The notes beneath the pieces are model-generated. The model saw only the letters and a program-made list of their open reading frames with translations, did not search any database and was not told where the DNA came from. The position numbers and the translations under genes are program-made. Shown here piece after piece: positions 16,177 to 25,585 of a DNA stretch of 64,000 nt (the stretch's first letter is position 1; each line of letters begins with the position of its first letter). The DNA is from Candidatus Uabimicrobium amorphum (GTDB taxonomy: Bacteria > Planctomycetota > Uabimicrobiia > Uabimicrobiales > Uabimicrobiaceae), in the NCBI RefSeq assembly GCF_009002475.1, contig NZ_AP019860.1, positions 3,968,001 through 4,032,000 of the forward strand. The letters run 5' to 3'.

Positions 16177-17931
16177 ATGATTCTAGAAACAATTGATTGG
16201 TTATGTATCGCCGTATTTTTTATCATATCTTTATTTATTGGACTCATAACATCTAGAAAAGCGGGCTCTAGTGCCAAAGAATTCTTTTTATCGGGAAGAA
16301 ATATGCCGTGGTGGTTGTTGGGTGTCTCGATGGTGGCAACAACCTTTTCTGCCGATACTCCCAACCTAGTTACAGACATTGTTCGTCAAAATGGTGTCAG
16401 TGGTAACTGGACGTGGTGGGCATTTCTACTAACAGGTATGCTTACCGTTTTTGTCTATGCTCGTTTGTGGCGACGTTTAGGAGTAATGACCGATCTGGAA
16501 TTTTACGAATTGCGCTATAGCGGTAAAGCCGCCGCTTTTTTACGAGGGTTTCGCGCTGTTTACCTCGGTATTTTTTTTAATGTGGTTATCATGGCAACCG
16601 TGTGCCTAGCCGCAATTAAAATTGGTGGAATCGTACTCAATTTATCTCCCATCGCTTCCTTAACTATTGCTTTGAGTGTAACTGTTCTTTATAGTTCGTT
16701 AGGTGGCTTACGCGGAATATTACTCACCGATTTTTTTCAATTTATCATTGCGATGATAGGCTCTATCTGGGCAACCGTTGTTATTCTCGACTTGCCACAG
16801 GTCGGCGGTTTGACAAATTTATTGCAGTCACCGGAGATACAAGGGAAGCTCGACTTTTTTCCTGATTTTTCCAACATGGAGCTTCTCATTCCCTTATTCA
16901 TTTTACCTCTTGCGGTTCAGTGGTGGAGTGTGTGGTATCCCGGATCAGAACCTGGTGGTGGGGGATATGTCGCACAGAGAATGCTTGCCGCAAAATCAGA
17001 AAATCATGCGCTAACAGCTACTTTATTTTTCAATGTGGCACACTATGCTTTACGACCATGGCCATGGATCATTATTGCACTATGTTCCATCAAAGTATTT
17101 CCCGATCTCATCTCCATACAAAAAGCCTTTCCTCATCTCGATCCTGGTATTGTCAAACACGATACCGCTTATCCGGCGATGATCACATTATTACCAAGTG
17201 GATTAATGGGGCTAATGGTAGCCTCCCTGATCGCCGCCTTCATGTCGACCATCTCCACACACTTAAATTGGGGAGCTTCATATGTCGTCAATGATTTTTA
17301 TCTACGATTTATCAACTCCAACGCGAGCGAAAAACAGCTGGTTTCTATTGGACGCATCACCACGGTTATTTTGATGATAGCGTCTGGCTGTATTGCTTTG
17401 TTTTTGAGCAACGCACTTCAGGCATTTCAGATTTTGTTGCAAATAGGAGCTGGCACAGGCTTACTCTTTATTTTACGCTGGTTTTGGTGGCGTATCAATG
17501 CATACAGTGAAATCACCGCGATGATTGTTTCGTTTATTGTGGCTTTGTATTTCAGTCTTTTTTCTTCCGGTCTTTCACCTCACGTTGAATTGTGTATAGG
17601 AGTCGCCATTACCACCATTTCTTGGATTTTAGTAACATTTTTAACACCGGCGACAGATGAAAAAGTGTTGATGTCGTTTTATCAGTTAGTGCAACCGGGA
17701 GGAGCTGGGTGGAAACCGATTGCGGACAAGGTAAAAAAACAAGATAAGATTGGCTCGATTCCCACCGCTATTTTGTGTATGGTTCTGGGATGTTTTTCAA
17801 CGTATAGCGCCTTGTTTGCCACGGGATACTGGTTGTATGGCAATTATTTTATGGCGAGTTTGTTAACAACGGCCACGATAATTTCTAGTGCACTTTTATG
17901 GCTTTGCTGGAGCAGAGAATCGCAAAAGTAA
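16177..17931 (+). CDS. Sodium:solute symporter family (SLC5-like) transporter
   Basis: 584 residues from the ATG with AAGGGA six bases upstream; an in-frame region 22 codons further up has no site and is not hydrophobic. About 13-15 transmembrane helices. The N-terminus (SAKEFFLSGRNMPWWLLGVSMVATTFS) is the classic SSS family opening, in which FFLxGR precedes the unwound helix. SLGGLRGILLTDFFQF matches the family's sodium-site region. Substrate unknown; carbohydrates or organic acids are typical for this SGLT-like branch. The next gene starts one base after its stop. Confidence 0.9.
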   Translation: MILETIDWLCIAVFFIISLFIGLITSRKAGSSAKEFFLSGRNMPWWLLGVSMVATTFSADTPNLVTDIVRQNGVSGNWTWWAFLLTGMLTVFVYARLWRRLGVMTDLEFYELRYSGKAAAFLRGFRAVYLGIFFNVVIMATVCLAAIKIGGIVLNLSPIASLTIALSVTVLYSSLGGLRGILLTDFFQFIIAMIGSIWATVVILDLPQVGGLTNLLQSPEIQGKLDFFPDFSNMELLIPLFILPLAVQWWSVWYPGSEPGGGGYVAQRMLAAKSENHALTATLFFNVAHYALRPWPWIIIALCSIKVFPDLISIQKAFPHLDPGIVKHDTAYPAMITLLPSGLMGLMVASLIAAFMSTISTHLNWGASYVVNDFYLRFINSNASEKQLVSIGRITTVILMIASGCIALFLSNALQAFQILLQIGAGTGLLFILRWFWWRINAYSEITAMIVSFIVALYFSLFSSGLSPHVELCIGVAITTISWILVTFLTPATDEKVLMSFYQLVQPGGAGWKPIADKVKKQDKIGSIPTAILCMVLGCFSTYSALFATGYWLYGNYFMASLLTTATIISSALLWLCWSRESQK

Positions 17932-17932
17932 A

Positions 17933-19261
17933 ATGGCAGGAAAATTAGACGTGAAAATTAAATCAGAATCGCTAAAAACCATAGAAAATAATACTTCATA
18001 CCACGGTTGTGCTTTTTTCTTAAAAGAAGATAAGTATTACGAGGTAAAAGAGTGTATTTTCGAAAATTGTAGTTTTCGTACCGATGTCACCTTTTGCGAA
18101 ATAGAAGATTGTCGATTCATCAATTGCAACTTCGACAATAAGTTTTGTTTGACCTTGGATAACCCCAAATTAGCAGAGTTACCAAAAGAGATCGCACAAC
18201 TTTCCTCTCTTACTCACTTACGTTTAAAGTCGACAAAAATAACACGTCTTCCACAAGAGATTGGGCAACTTTCTTCTCTTACTCAGCTAGATATATGGGA
18301 TTCAAAAATGACAAGTCTCCCAAAAGAGATCGGGCAACTTTCTTCTCTATCCACATTAAATTTAATCAATACAAAAATAACAAAGTTACCAAAAGAAATC
18401 AGCCAGCTTTCGTCCCTTACTTTTCTTGATCTGAGTGATACACCAATAACAAAACTTCCACAAGAAATTGGGCAACTTTCGGCCCTCGCGGAGCTGTATT
18501 TAAGTGGTACAAACATAGCAAAATTGCCAAAAGAATTATTCGAGATTTCTTCTCTTACTAACCTTAGATTGAGTGGCACAAAAATAACAGAACTAATAGA
18601 CATACACAAGCTATCTTCCCTTACCTTTGTTGCATTGAGTCACACACGAGTAACCCAAATCCCAAAGAGCTTTGCACAACTTTCTTCCCTCACAGAACTA
18701 CATTTGAGTCATACAGACATCACAGAATTACCCAAAGAATTATTCCAAAACTCTCCTCTTACTTATCTTACTTTAAGCAATACAAAGTTAGCAAAACTGC
18801 CAAAAGAATTATTTCAACTTTCTTCGCTTACTCATCTTGATTTGAGTAATACACAGATCACCGAACTACCAAAAAAGATGCAACTTCCTTCTCTTGTCTG
18901 CTTTAGTGTGAGCAATACAAAAATAGTAAAACTACCAAAAGAATTATTTCAACTTTCTTCGCTTACTCATCTTGACTTGAGTAATACACAGATCACCGAA
19001 CTACCAAAAGAGATTGCACAACTTTCCTCTATTAAGTATCTTAATTTGCGTGGTACACAAATCACCGAAATCCCACCAGAGATCGCCCAACTCTCTTCTA
19101 TTACTTATTTAGATTTGGGCGGTACACAAATCACCAAACTACCACAAGAGATTGGGCAACTGTCTTCTCTATCTACGCTAAATTTAATGAACACAAAAAT
19201 AACGAAGTTACCCATCGAAATAAAACAACTTTCAAAACTAAACATTATATCTGAGTACTAA
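17933..19261 (+). CDS. GCTF module fused to leucine-rich repeats
   Basis: 442 residues. The ATG for MAGKLDVKIKSES is one base after the symporter stop; it is preferred over a GTG at 17951 because the decayed copy at 19351 keeps the same MxGK start. Residues about 10-60 are the GCTF module (SYHGCAFFLKEDK, CIFENCSFR, DCRFINCNFDNKFCLTL). The rest is about 16-17 LRRs of 23 residues, consensus ELPKEIAQLSSLTHLDLSNTQIT. The repeats are also similar in DNA, so copy number may vary. No signal peptide; probably a cytoplasmic binding protein co-translated with the transporter. Confidence 0.85.
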   Translation: MAGKLDVKIKSESLKTIENNTSYHGCAFFLKEDKYYEVKECIFENCSFRTDVTFCEIEDCRFINCNFDNKFCLTLDNPKLAELPKEIAQLSSLTHLRLKSTKITRLPQEIGQLSSLTQLDIWDSKMTSLPKEIGQLSSLSTLNLINTKITKLPKEISQLSSLTFLDLSDTPITKLPQEIGQLSALAELYLSGTNIAKLPKELFEISSLTNLRLSGTKITELIDIHKLSSLTFVALSHTRVTQIPKSFAQLSSLTELHLSHTDITELPKELFQNSPLTYLTLSNTKLAKLPKELFQLSSLTHLDLSNTQITELPKKMQLPSLVCFSVSNTKIVKLPKELFQLSSLTHLDLSNTQITELPKEIAQLSSIKYLNLRGTQITEIPPEIAQLSSITYLDLGGTQITKLPQEIGQLSSLSTLNLMNTKITKLPIEIKQLSKLNIISEY

Positions 19262-19350
19262 CATAAAAATTTCACCAAAAGGGATAGAAAAAAGTGAATT
19301 TATTTTCCAAAGCTCTTATTCGTAATATTGCGATAGTAGTTACTCTAAAA

Positions 19351-19461
19351 ATGGACGGCAAATTCAAAATGATTGTAAAGTCTAAATCGCTAACAACCAT
19401 AGAAAGTAGTAATTCATACCATGGTTGGTGCGATTCGTCCTTAGGTAAATACATAGCCTAA
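19351..19461 (+). pseudogene. Truncated start of a GCTF gene
   Basis: Encodes MDGKFKMIVKSKSLTTIE..NSYHGW and then leaves homology and stops after 36 residues. The first 25 residues align with the start of the gene at 17933, including the MxGK start and SYHG. The break falls in the middle of the GCTF motif, so this is a decayed or recombined copy. Confidence 0.7.
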
Positions 19462-19494
19462 GGTCATTTATGAACAAATAAATGATAACTGTTT

Positions 19495-19645
19495 GAACGA
19501 TAAGGGTGGAAGTCCCTTCCCTCAGTTCAGAGGTGACTCCTGTCTGCCCACGCCGAGATGACTCGGAATTCATCAGAGCGAAGCTGGGAAGGGCACAATC
19601 AGAGATCTGCTATGAGATCACACTGGCGCTAATAGGGAGTGAATA
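19495..19645 (+). ncRNA. Possible group II intron domain I remnant
   Basis: The stretch has a GC content and structured look unlike the surrounding spacer: hairpins aaggg/ccctt with a ggtggaagtccc core, ccgag-atga-ctcgg, and a gcgaagc turn, ending in gggagtgaatatgg. These segments resemble 5' parts of bacterial group II introns from memory. No intron reverse transcriptase or domain V/VI follows, so only a fragment would be left. Tentative. Confidence 0.3.
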
Positions 19646-19665
19646 TGGTCAAATGTTTATATAAA

Positions 19666-19700
19666 AAAGCCAAGTATAAACGATGTCCATACTTGGCTTT
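19666..19700 (-). terminator. Terminator of the secreted protein gene at 19739
   Basis: 12-bp perfect stem (19666-19677 with 19689-19700; aaagccaagtat arms) followed on the minus strand by a T-rich run. It lies 39 bp beyond the stop of the minus-strand gene. Confidence 0.75.
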
Positions 19701-19738
19701 ATGTATTCAGTCATCTAGGATTTTGTAATTAGACGAGT

Positions 19739-20269
19739 CTAAGCTTTCTTAAAAAGCAAATAAAGTTTTGCAATCCCTTTAATTTTCTCCAAGGCTTCAC
19801 TTGATGGTAGTGATGCCTCAGAGATATTTATTAACTTTTTGATATTTTCTTCAAGTAACTTTAGCGGATCTTTTGATCCAGGACTCCAATTAACCTTTAC
19901 GCCTCTTACTTTCTTTGCGATTTCTACTGGCAAATCATGGAAGATAACTCTTGTTCTTTTGTGTGGAAGAGGTGTCCATTTACCATCTACACAGATTTGG
20001 CTTTCTTTGTATCGAGCAAGAGTGTTTCCTTTTTCATCAACAAAAATATACGCTGATTTAAAACAATAGCCTGCGAGTAGAACCTTATTAATAACCAACT
20101 CATAAATCTCGACCTTACCATTTTCAGATATTTTAATTTGCGACCATGCGTGCCTCCCCCCATCTAATGTTGAATTTCCTTCATCCTTGTGTACGTTTAC
20201 TGTAAGTGGCAATGCTGTAATTTGCGATGCCAACAGGATTATTGAAATTGTTCTAAGTATCGCTCTCAT
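19739..20269 (-). CDS. Hypothetical secreted protein
   Basis: 176 residues with TAGGAG seven bases before the ATG. Residues 1-19 are a signal peptide (MRAILRTISIILLASQITA). The mature part is a likely beta-rich domain (HAWSQIKISENGKVEIYELVINKV, YIFVDEKGNTLARYKE, RTRVIFHDLPVEIAKKVRGVKVNW) with two Cys that could pair, then a C-terminal helical segment. No family recognised. It has its own terminator and stands alone. Confidence 0.72.
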   Translation of the reverse strand: MRAILRTISIILLASQITALPLTVNVHKDEGNSTLDGGRHAWSQIKISENGKVEIYELVINKVLLAGYCFKSAYIFVDEKGNTLARYKESQICVDGKWTPLPHKRTRVIFHDLPVEIAKKVRGVKVNWSPGSKDPLKLLEENIKKLINISEASLPSSEALEKIKGIAKLYLLFKKA

Positions 20270-20352
20270 TTTTTCTCCTAAGATTTAATGTTTTTTTGTA
20301 TAATTAGTTCTTCTACCATGAAAAGGTATCGGTATCAGTATTGAGAAAAAAT

Positions 20353-21303
20353 ATGTCGCAAAAACAATCGAGAATACAAGCTGAAATAGAATTAGAAGAG
20401 CTCCAAGAATTGGAAGCAAAAATAAAGATTATTAGTGATAAATTGGAAAAAGTAGATCGTAACTTTAACCTAAAGCGTAATTTGTATTTGTATTTGTTTC
20501 GTAAAAAGCGGAATGATAGTTATCAAGTTGTACGGTTTGACATCGAATCAAATGGTGGTATACCAAAAAAATTGAAGATAGTAGCGTGCCACGATCGCAA
20601 AGACGAATTTTCGCGTTTTAGTGAAGCATTAAATATTTACGCTAAAAGAGGAGGTACTAAAAAACCTCAACTAATTTTTGCATCAGATAGTTCACTTAAA
20701 GGTCTATACGAAAGAATTTATTTCAAAAATTTAAAAGAGAATGCATCGATCTCTCAATGTTCAGTTGTTTTGGATAAAAAAGTGTGTGATGTCGATAAAA
20801 TTATCAGTATTATTGGAAGAAACACATACCACTTTGTTACCTGGGTTGAATTTGATTCTAAAGATAACAAAATTCAATTGGACATATTTCCTGAAAAAAT
20901 AAAGGAAAAGATGAGGATTCCATGTGTCGTTGAATACTTATATTATGAAAAATTTGGTGCTTGCAAAGATAGAAAAGAAACCTATCTGTTAGGGAACAAT
21001 ACTCCAAATGTTATACAATACGCAAGCGATATTGATAATGTTCTAGGTATTAAACAACAGCCAGCTTCTGATGCTTTTGGTGATGAACTTCATCTTTGTC
21101 CTGAATTAGACACTATTATTCAGGAGCTAAAACGACAACTACACCTACTTGCTCGAGATGATTCATGCGAGGAGGTTGTAAAATATTTAGAAGTGCTAGA
21201 TGAATATAAAGATGTAACAACAACTCGGAAGGAGTTGTTGCGGTCTCTCAAAATTATCTTTTCGTACGAGCCCAAAAATTATGACTATCCTGATAAAAAC
21301 TAA
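20353..21303 (+). CDS. Unknown cytoplasmic protein, first gene of the collar cluster
   Basis: 316 residues from the ATG for MSQKQSR with GAG eight bases upstream (a TTG four codons earlier is possible). Residues 1-35 form a coiled coil (LEELQELEAKIKIISDKLEKV). The middle alternates strands and helices (KLKIVACHDRKDEF, KKPQLIFASDSSLKGLYERIY, HFVTWVEFDSKDNKIQLDIFP) and the end is helical. No signal peptide. It overlaps the next gene by 23 bp, so it belongs with it. The alpha/beta look recalls scaffold proteins of bacterial conflict systems, but I cannot assign a family. Confidence 0.7.
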   Translation: MSQKQSRIQAEIELEELQELEAKIKIISDKLEKVDRNFNLKRNLYLYLFRKKRNDSYQVVRFDIESNGGIPKKLKIVACHDRKDEFSRFSEALNIYAKRGGTKKPQLIFASDSSLKGLYERIYFKNLKENASISQCSVVLDKKVCDVDKIISIIGRNTYHFVTWVEFDSKDNKIQLDIFPEKIKEKMRIPCVVEYLYYEKFGACKDRKETYLLGNNTPNVIQYASDIDNVLGIKQQPASDAFGDELHLCPELDTIIQELKRQLHLLARDDSCEEVVKYLEVLDEYKDVTTTRKELLRSLKIIFSYEPKNYDYPDKN

Positions 21304-21994
21304 GTGTTCTAAATTACCGGAATACTTATCTTTATTTATTTTTCAAGACTTTGGAGTTACTAAAAACTATCCTACTGAAGTGTTACTTCAAAAACGTTTT
21401 CATATTGCGTCTTGTCCAATTTGTTTTGACCAAGCGAAAACTTTTATAAAACAAACTCGAAATTTTTGTCCATTTCTGTTTGAGATACCTCGATATGTCT
21501 ATTCTGTTAGTAAGACACCCTTTCTACTTACAAAGAAGTACCAAGAATTAGAGGTTGAAAAAATGAAACCTTGTAAAATCAATTCGCTACAAAAGCATAT
21601 AAAAAAATGCCACTGTTGTAGCTATTGGGAACGGATAGTAGAAAACGGTTGGATGCCAAATCTTACAGTAAAGAAAAAATTTGTAGTGTCCCTGTTTCCA
21701 TGCGATTTATTCTCTGCTGCTGGTACAACTGATTTACTAGGAAATATTCATGTTGGAGTACTAGAAAAAAAAGGGTTTCCACAAGGCACCTGTATCATCT
21801 CTACTCTGAAAAGAGACGGTTATTCTATTCGTGTAGAAAGTCCCGTTCCAATTACTTTGGTTATGGAATTTTATAAAGGTAGTCAAATGTTAGAGAAAGT
21901 GAGTATTAGCAATGAAATTCCTGATAAAATCGTTCCTTGTGAGAGAATTATTGGTTGGACAAAATTAGAGCTTTACGAGGTATATGATGGCTAA
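21281..21994 (+). CDS. Zinc-finger-like protein of the collar cluster
   Basis: 237 residues, starting inside the preceding gene. Two Cys pairs, CPICFDQAKTFIKQT (about residue 47) and KKCHCCSYWERI (about residue 108), each followed by a helix, resemble the zinc-binding fingers of anti-sigma or zf-HC2-type proteins. The second half (from about residue 120) is a predicted beta domain (VVSLFPCDLFSAAGTT, GYSIRVESPVPITLVMEFY), possibly a C2/Ig-like fold. No membrane segment. Overlap with both neighbours shows co-expression. Function unknown. Confidence 0.68.
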   Translation: MTILIKTKCSKLPEYLSLFIFQDFGVTKNYPTEVLLQKRFHIASCPICFDQAKTFIKQTRNFCPFLFEIPRYVYSVSKTPFLLTKKYQELEVEKMKPCKINSLQKHIKKCHCCSYWERIVENGWMPNLTVKKKFVVSLFPCDLFSAAGTTDLLGNIHVGVLEKKGFPQGTCIISTLKRDGYSIRVESPVPITLVMEFYKGSQMLEKVSISNEIPDKIVPCERIIGWTKLELYEVYDG

Positions 21995-23120
21995 TTGTAG
22001 AATAGGGTACCCTTATGCATCTTCGGATCGGAAGATAAAAAAAGATTCTATTGTTATTTTAAAAGCTAGCGATTATAGAGGATTTACAACTGTCACCTCA
22101 AACAAATTTAGTTATCAAATACCAACAACTGACGAAGGACCTAATGTTCTTGTTGGTTTCAAGAAGGGAGTCGTTGGTAAACTTATTGAATCAAAAGATG
22201 AGAGGCAAAGTATCGCCAAGAATGGCGAAATTCGTGGAGAAGGTAAGTCATCGCAGTTGGCAATAGTTTTAGCCTGTTGTGCAGTTTATGAAGGTTCTAC
22301 GGACAGATTGCCAATTATTCTTTTTAGTGCTGCTATTGATATTCCTGCTGGGGCAAAGCCATTTATTGGTGCAACTATTAACTCTTACTGTACTGAAGCC
22401 TATGTAAAAGACAGTTTGATACATAAGTACGAAGCTGCTTGTATGGTCGGGGCTGTAGCTCTTGTTCTGTGTATGAGAGATGCCAAGATACTTACACAAC
22501 TTGTAGGGAAAGAAATTACAGAAATAGATTTACTTTCGAGCTTACTGTGTCGAAATACTAAGGAACCAGCAATAGTTGGTGTTGGAAAAAAATCTTTACC
22601 TGATTTAGCCTCCAAGATCGGGATTAACAAATATCACTATACGGAGTATTCGAAAGAAAAGTCTAAATATCAGTACAGAAAACTTTTAATATTTTTAGCT
22701 GTTTGTTTTGTGTGCTTGGCATACTTCATTAGAGCCAAGTCATCTGAGAAATATCAAAGAAATCAAATAGAAAAATTGTGTTTAGAAATTGAAGGAGAAA
22801 ATCGCAAAGTAAAGGATCTTTGGAAGGAAATAAATAGACTATGGCAAGTTTTAGGTGAAAATCCTTCAGGGGAACTAAATCCAAAAGAGGCTATTGAAAA
22901 GCTAAAAAAAGCTGTTAATAAAATTGTTGCTGATTTGGAAGCGTTGTGGGCGGAGGTTGAAGGAGAAAATTACGATATCCAAAATATTAGAAGTGGAATA
23001 GAGGATCTATTTAAAATTTTAGGGGAACCTATACCTAATAACCTTAATATTCGTGAATTAATCATCGAATTAACTGCTATTGTTGGTGAACCTATAAATT
23101 TCGAGGGGAGTGGAAAATGA
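21984..23120 (+). CDS. Membrane-anchored Lon-protease-like (S16-fold) protein with helical tail
   Basis: 378 residues; GAGG precedes a double ATG. Residues about 60-215 resemble the Lon proteolytic domain: GKSSQLAIVLA (residues 87-97) aligns with Lon GPSAGIA around the catalytic Ser, ILFSAAIDI with the strand after it, and KDSLIHKYEAACMVGAVALVL with the segment holding the catalytic Lys (here Lys148). One transmembrane helix spans about 233-249. The rest is helical, with two related segments (LWKEINRLWQVLGE, LWAEVEGENYDIQN..DLFKILGE). Ser89/Ser90 plus Lys148 could form the dyad. Assignment rests on motif reading only. Overlaps both neighbours. Confidence 0.6.
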   Translation: MMANCRIGYPYASSDRKIKKDSIVILKASDYRGFTTVTSNKFSYQIPTTDEGPNVLVGFKKGVVGKLIESKDERQSIAKNGEIRGEGKSSQLAIVLACCAVYEGSTDRLPIILFSAAIDIPAGAKPFIGATINSYCTEAYVKDSLIHKYEAACMVGAVALVLCMRDAKILTQLVGKEITEIDLLSSLLCRNTKEPAIVGVGKKSLPDLASKIGINKYHYTEYSKEKSKYQYRKLLIFLAVCFVCLAYFIRAKSSEKYQRNQIEKLCLEIEGENRKVKDLWKEINRLWQVLGENPSGELNPKEAIEKLKKAVNKIVADLEALWAEVEGENYDIQNIRSGIEDLFKILGEPIPNNLNIRELIIELTAIVGEPINFEGSGK

Positions 23121-23920
23121 AAATAATCTTATCAATAGTATTACTGTTTTTCTTTTCGATAAATGTGCATAGTGACGATGAAAAAAGATTAACTCATAAA
23201 GAAAGAATTACTGTTTTAGAAAGTAAAGTGAAAAAACAAGAAGTACAAATAAAAACTCTGATAGAATCAATTCAGAAACTAGCTAATATTGTCGAACAAC
23301 AAAAAAGTAATAGTTCCCTAAAATTTGAACTCAAAATAATTCCAGTAGGTGTTGTTACTGCGTTTGCTGGTGAAGCTGACACATTACCATCTAACTGGAT
23401 GCTTTGTGATGGATCGTGGCTAGACTGTAAAGAATTCGATAAACTTTATGAAGTTCTCGGAAAAGCCCATGGATACCAAGCTATTGCAAAAAAAGAGTTT
23501 TTCGCTTTACCAGACTACCAAGGATATTTTCTTCGGGGAGTTTCTCACAATAGCAAAGTAGATCCGGATGCAGACCGTAGAAAAGAAGCTAAAAAAGGTG
23601 GCAATAAAGGAAATAAAGTTGGTTCTATTCAGGGAGACCAGCCTGGACCTCACTTGCACACAATTAATGATCTAGGACACGAACATGGGGTTAATGATCC
23701 AGGTCATGAACATCTACATGGTCCTCTTGAAGAATGGAGGAAAGATATTGGTAATGGTAGTAAGATAACAAGGTTTACTGGGCGTAATAACTACACGTCT
23801 AGAACAAAGACCTCTATTTCAATCGTAAAATCTAAAAGTAATATTTCAATAAGAAGTAATAAGACTAAAGAAACGCGACCTACAAACGCTTATGTAAATT
23901 GGATTATCAAGGTAAAATAG
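23117..23920 (+). CDS. Secreted phage tail-collar domain protein
   Basis: 267 residues, ATGA overlap with the previous gene and a GAGGGGAG ribosome site. Signal peptide at 1-19, coiled coil at about 25-65, then a tail-collar fold: GVVTAFAG..LPSNWMLCDGSWLD, LPDYQGYFLRGVS, the usual DPDADRR and GNKVGSIQGDQ, and a C-terminal ETRPTNAYVNWIIKVK. A His-rich insert (HLHTINDLGHEHG...HEHLHG) recalls the metal-coordinating His rows of T4 short tail fibres. With a Sec signal in a non-phage setting it is probably a surface or secreted trimeric binding protein. Last gene of the four-gene run. Confidence 0.85.
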   Translation: MKIILSIVLLFFFSINVHSDDEKRLTHKERITVLESKVKKQEVQIKTLIESIQKLANIVEQQKSNSSLKFELKIIPVGVVTAFAGEADTLPSNWMLCDGSWLDCKEFDKLYEVLGKAHGYQAIAKKEFFALPDYQGYFLRGVSHNSKVDPDADRRKEAKKGGNKGNKVGSIQGDQPGPHLHTINDLGHEHGVNDPGHEHLHGPLEEWRKDIGNGSKITRFTGRNNYTSRTKTSISIVKSKSNISIRSNKTKETRPTNAYVNWIIKVK

Positions 23921-24325
23921 TGCGCAGACCTACAAAAAATGAGGCACAATATATATAATATATATGGCTACTCAAAGTAATGACAACTTTTGGTTATTTT
24001 CTTTTGCAGTATATGTTCAACTAAAATTAGAAGTGCTTCAAAGCTGCATACTTTTTTAATTGCTAAGGCGTATTTTAACTATCTCAGTCCTCCTTAAAAT
24101 TAGGAGAGACTGAGATTGGTAGGTCGAGCGGAAGTAACACAAAAATGTAAAGTCCACAGTTTATGGCACACCCTCGACATTTTTCAACTTATAGAAGGAC
24201 ACTACCAAAAAATTTATTAAAGCTTCATTTATTCATTTTCTTATCTCTAAAGTAGAACAAAAAGATGCTGCCCCTATCCAGGGGCATCTCTGACTTTTGC
24301 ATAATAGTTTCGTATATATCGATCT
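23921..24325. other. Spacer with two hairpins
   Basis: AT-rich convergent spacer. A hairpin at 24083-24114 (ctcagtc-ctcc / ggag-gactgag) may end the plus-strand cluster although no T run follows. The hairpin at 24264-24288 is listed separately. No coding frame or RNA recognised. Confidence 0.4.
24260..24290 (-). terminator. Terminator of the gene at 24326
   Basis: Stem gatg..gcccc / ggggc..atc around loop tatcca, followed on the minus strand by five T. It lies 36 bp after the minus-strand stop. Confidence 0.75.
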
Positions 24326-25195
24326 CTATTTTTCAATAAAAAAACTTGTTTCTTCTTCAATCTCTATTTCTATTTCTGATAAATTATTCTTTATTATTTT
24401 TCTTTTCTCTTCTGTGAATTTAAAAGTATTTGCATTTGTCTTTTGCAGGCGCTGAAGGCGTTTAAAATTATAGTTAGCATTTATAATAATTTCAGTTGAT
24501 CCTAAATAGTCGTCATCACTTATGTTATAAGTGTATGCACCTGCAACAACGGTTATGGCGCTAATTGCTACAGTAATAGTTGTTCCTGAGATAACTTTTG
24601 TAAGAGCGAGTTTTATAGTTTCCGCTGTAACTTCTAATGCATTATCTTCCATGTACTTAATTACAAGATTGTAAAGTAAGTCATTTGCGATCTTGGTTAT
24701 CTCTGTATTGCTAAAATAATTTATGGCATGTGCCGATGTTGCTGCAATTGTGTATAAAATAAGTGGTTTTGCAGCAGACTTTTCGGTAGCGTATTTTTTC
24801 GCATCGTCTCCTGTTAATGTTCCTGGGCTTACATCCTGCGATCCATCGGCATCGTAAGCATGAATTACAACTCTAACTTCATCTCCGAAGGTAAGATTCT
24901 CTTCACAGATTATTTCATCAACTTTCTCTGTATCTCCAACTTTATTAGTGAGATAAGAGGTAATCCTGCAACTCTGTTTTATCGTCTTACCATCTCTTTC
25001 TTTAGATCGATATACTATAAAATAAGGATCGTGCGCATTTTTGTAGGAATAGAATAGACCCAATACTTTATCATCATCAGCATTTGTCTTTTTTGTTGTA
25101 AACGATTTTAATTTCATTTTAAACCTTATAAAATCTTCTCCACTATCAGAAAATACTGTAGTTGACAGAATAAAAAACAAAAATATATATTTCAT
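24326..25195 (-). CDS. Hypothetical exported protein with hydrophobic helix
   Basis: 289 residues. Signal peptide MKYIFLFFILSTTVFS. Residues about 20-120 look like a beta domain with two Cys (SCRITSYL, EIICEENLTFGDEVRVVIHAYDADGSQ). A helical region follows with one strongly hydrophobic stretch (about 207-226, TTITVAISAITVVAGAYTY), then a Glu-rich tail (EIEIEIEEETSFFIEK). Helical and hydrophobic character could suit membrane insertion, but I cannot name a family. It is the only gene of the collar cluster on the minus strand and has its own terminator. Confidence 0.65.
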   Translation of the reverse strand: MKYIFLFFILSTTVFSDSGEDFIRFKMKLKSFTTKKTNADDDKVLGLFYSYKNAHDPYFIVYRSKERDGKTIKQSCRITSYLTNKVGDTEKVDEIICEENLTFGDEVRVVIHAYDADGSQDVSPGTLTGDDAKKYATEKSAAKPLILYTIAATSAHAINYFSNTEITKIANDLLYNLVIKYMEDNALEVTAETIKLALTKVISGTTITVAISAITVVAGAYTYNISDDDYLGSTEIIINANYNFKRLQRLQKTNANTFKFTEEKRKIIKNNLSEIEIEIEEETSFFIEK

Positions 25196-25585
25196 AATTG
25201 AACTCCATTTCTTTGTCTGAAGATATTTTTTATTTCAAAGTTTGGGGTTTTTCGCATTAATAATCAAATAGTATGCCATAAAAACAGATATGGGTATCTT
25301 TTGTGTTCATAAAATCTTTCTTCTAAGTTGTTTACATGAAGTAAAACAGATGTTTTTTGTAGTGAACAATCTTTTAGAATTGAATTTTTATGCGTTTATG
25401 AAAAACAAATGACTATTTGCCGACCATAATTGACGATATGCTGTCTTTTTTATCCTAGGTATTGCCTCGAGAATTTTTATTGCGAATACGTTGTTTTTTT
25501 TGTATGAAGTTATTGATTATAAATATATTGAAAAAAATGAATAATAAAATTGAAAACATATACCTTTATATAGAAAGACTATATT
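25196..25585. other. AT-rich divergent promoter region
   Basis: 390 bp between the divergent genes at 24326-25195 and 25586. Almost pure A/T blocks with no stable hairpin, RNA or convincing coding frame. It presumably contains both promoters. Confidence 0.35.
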
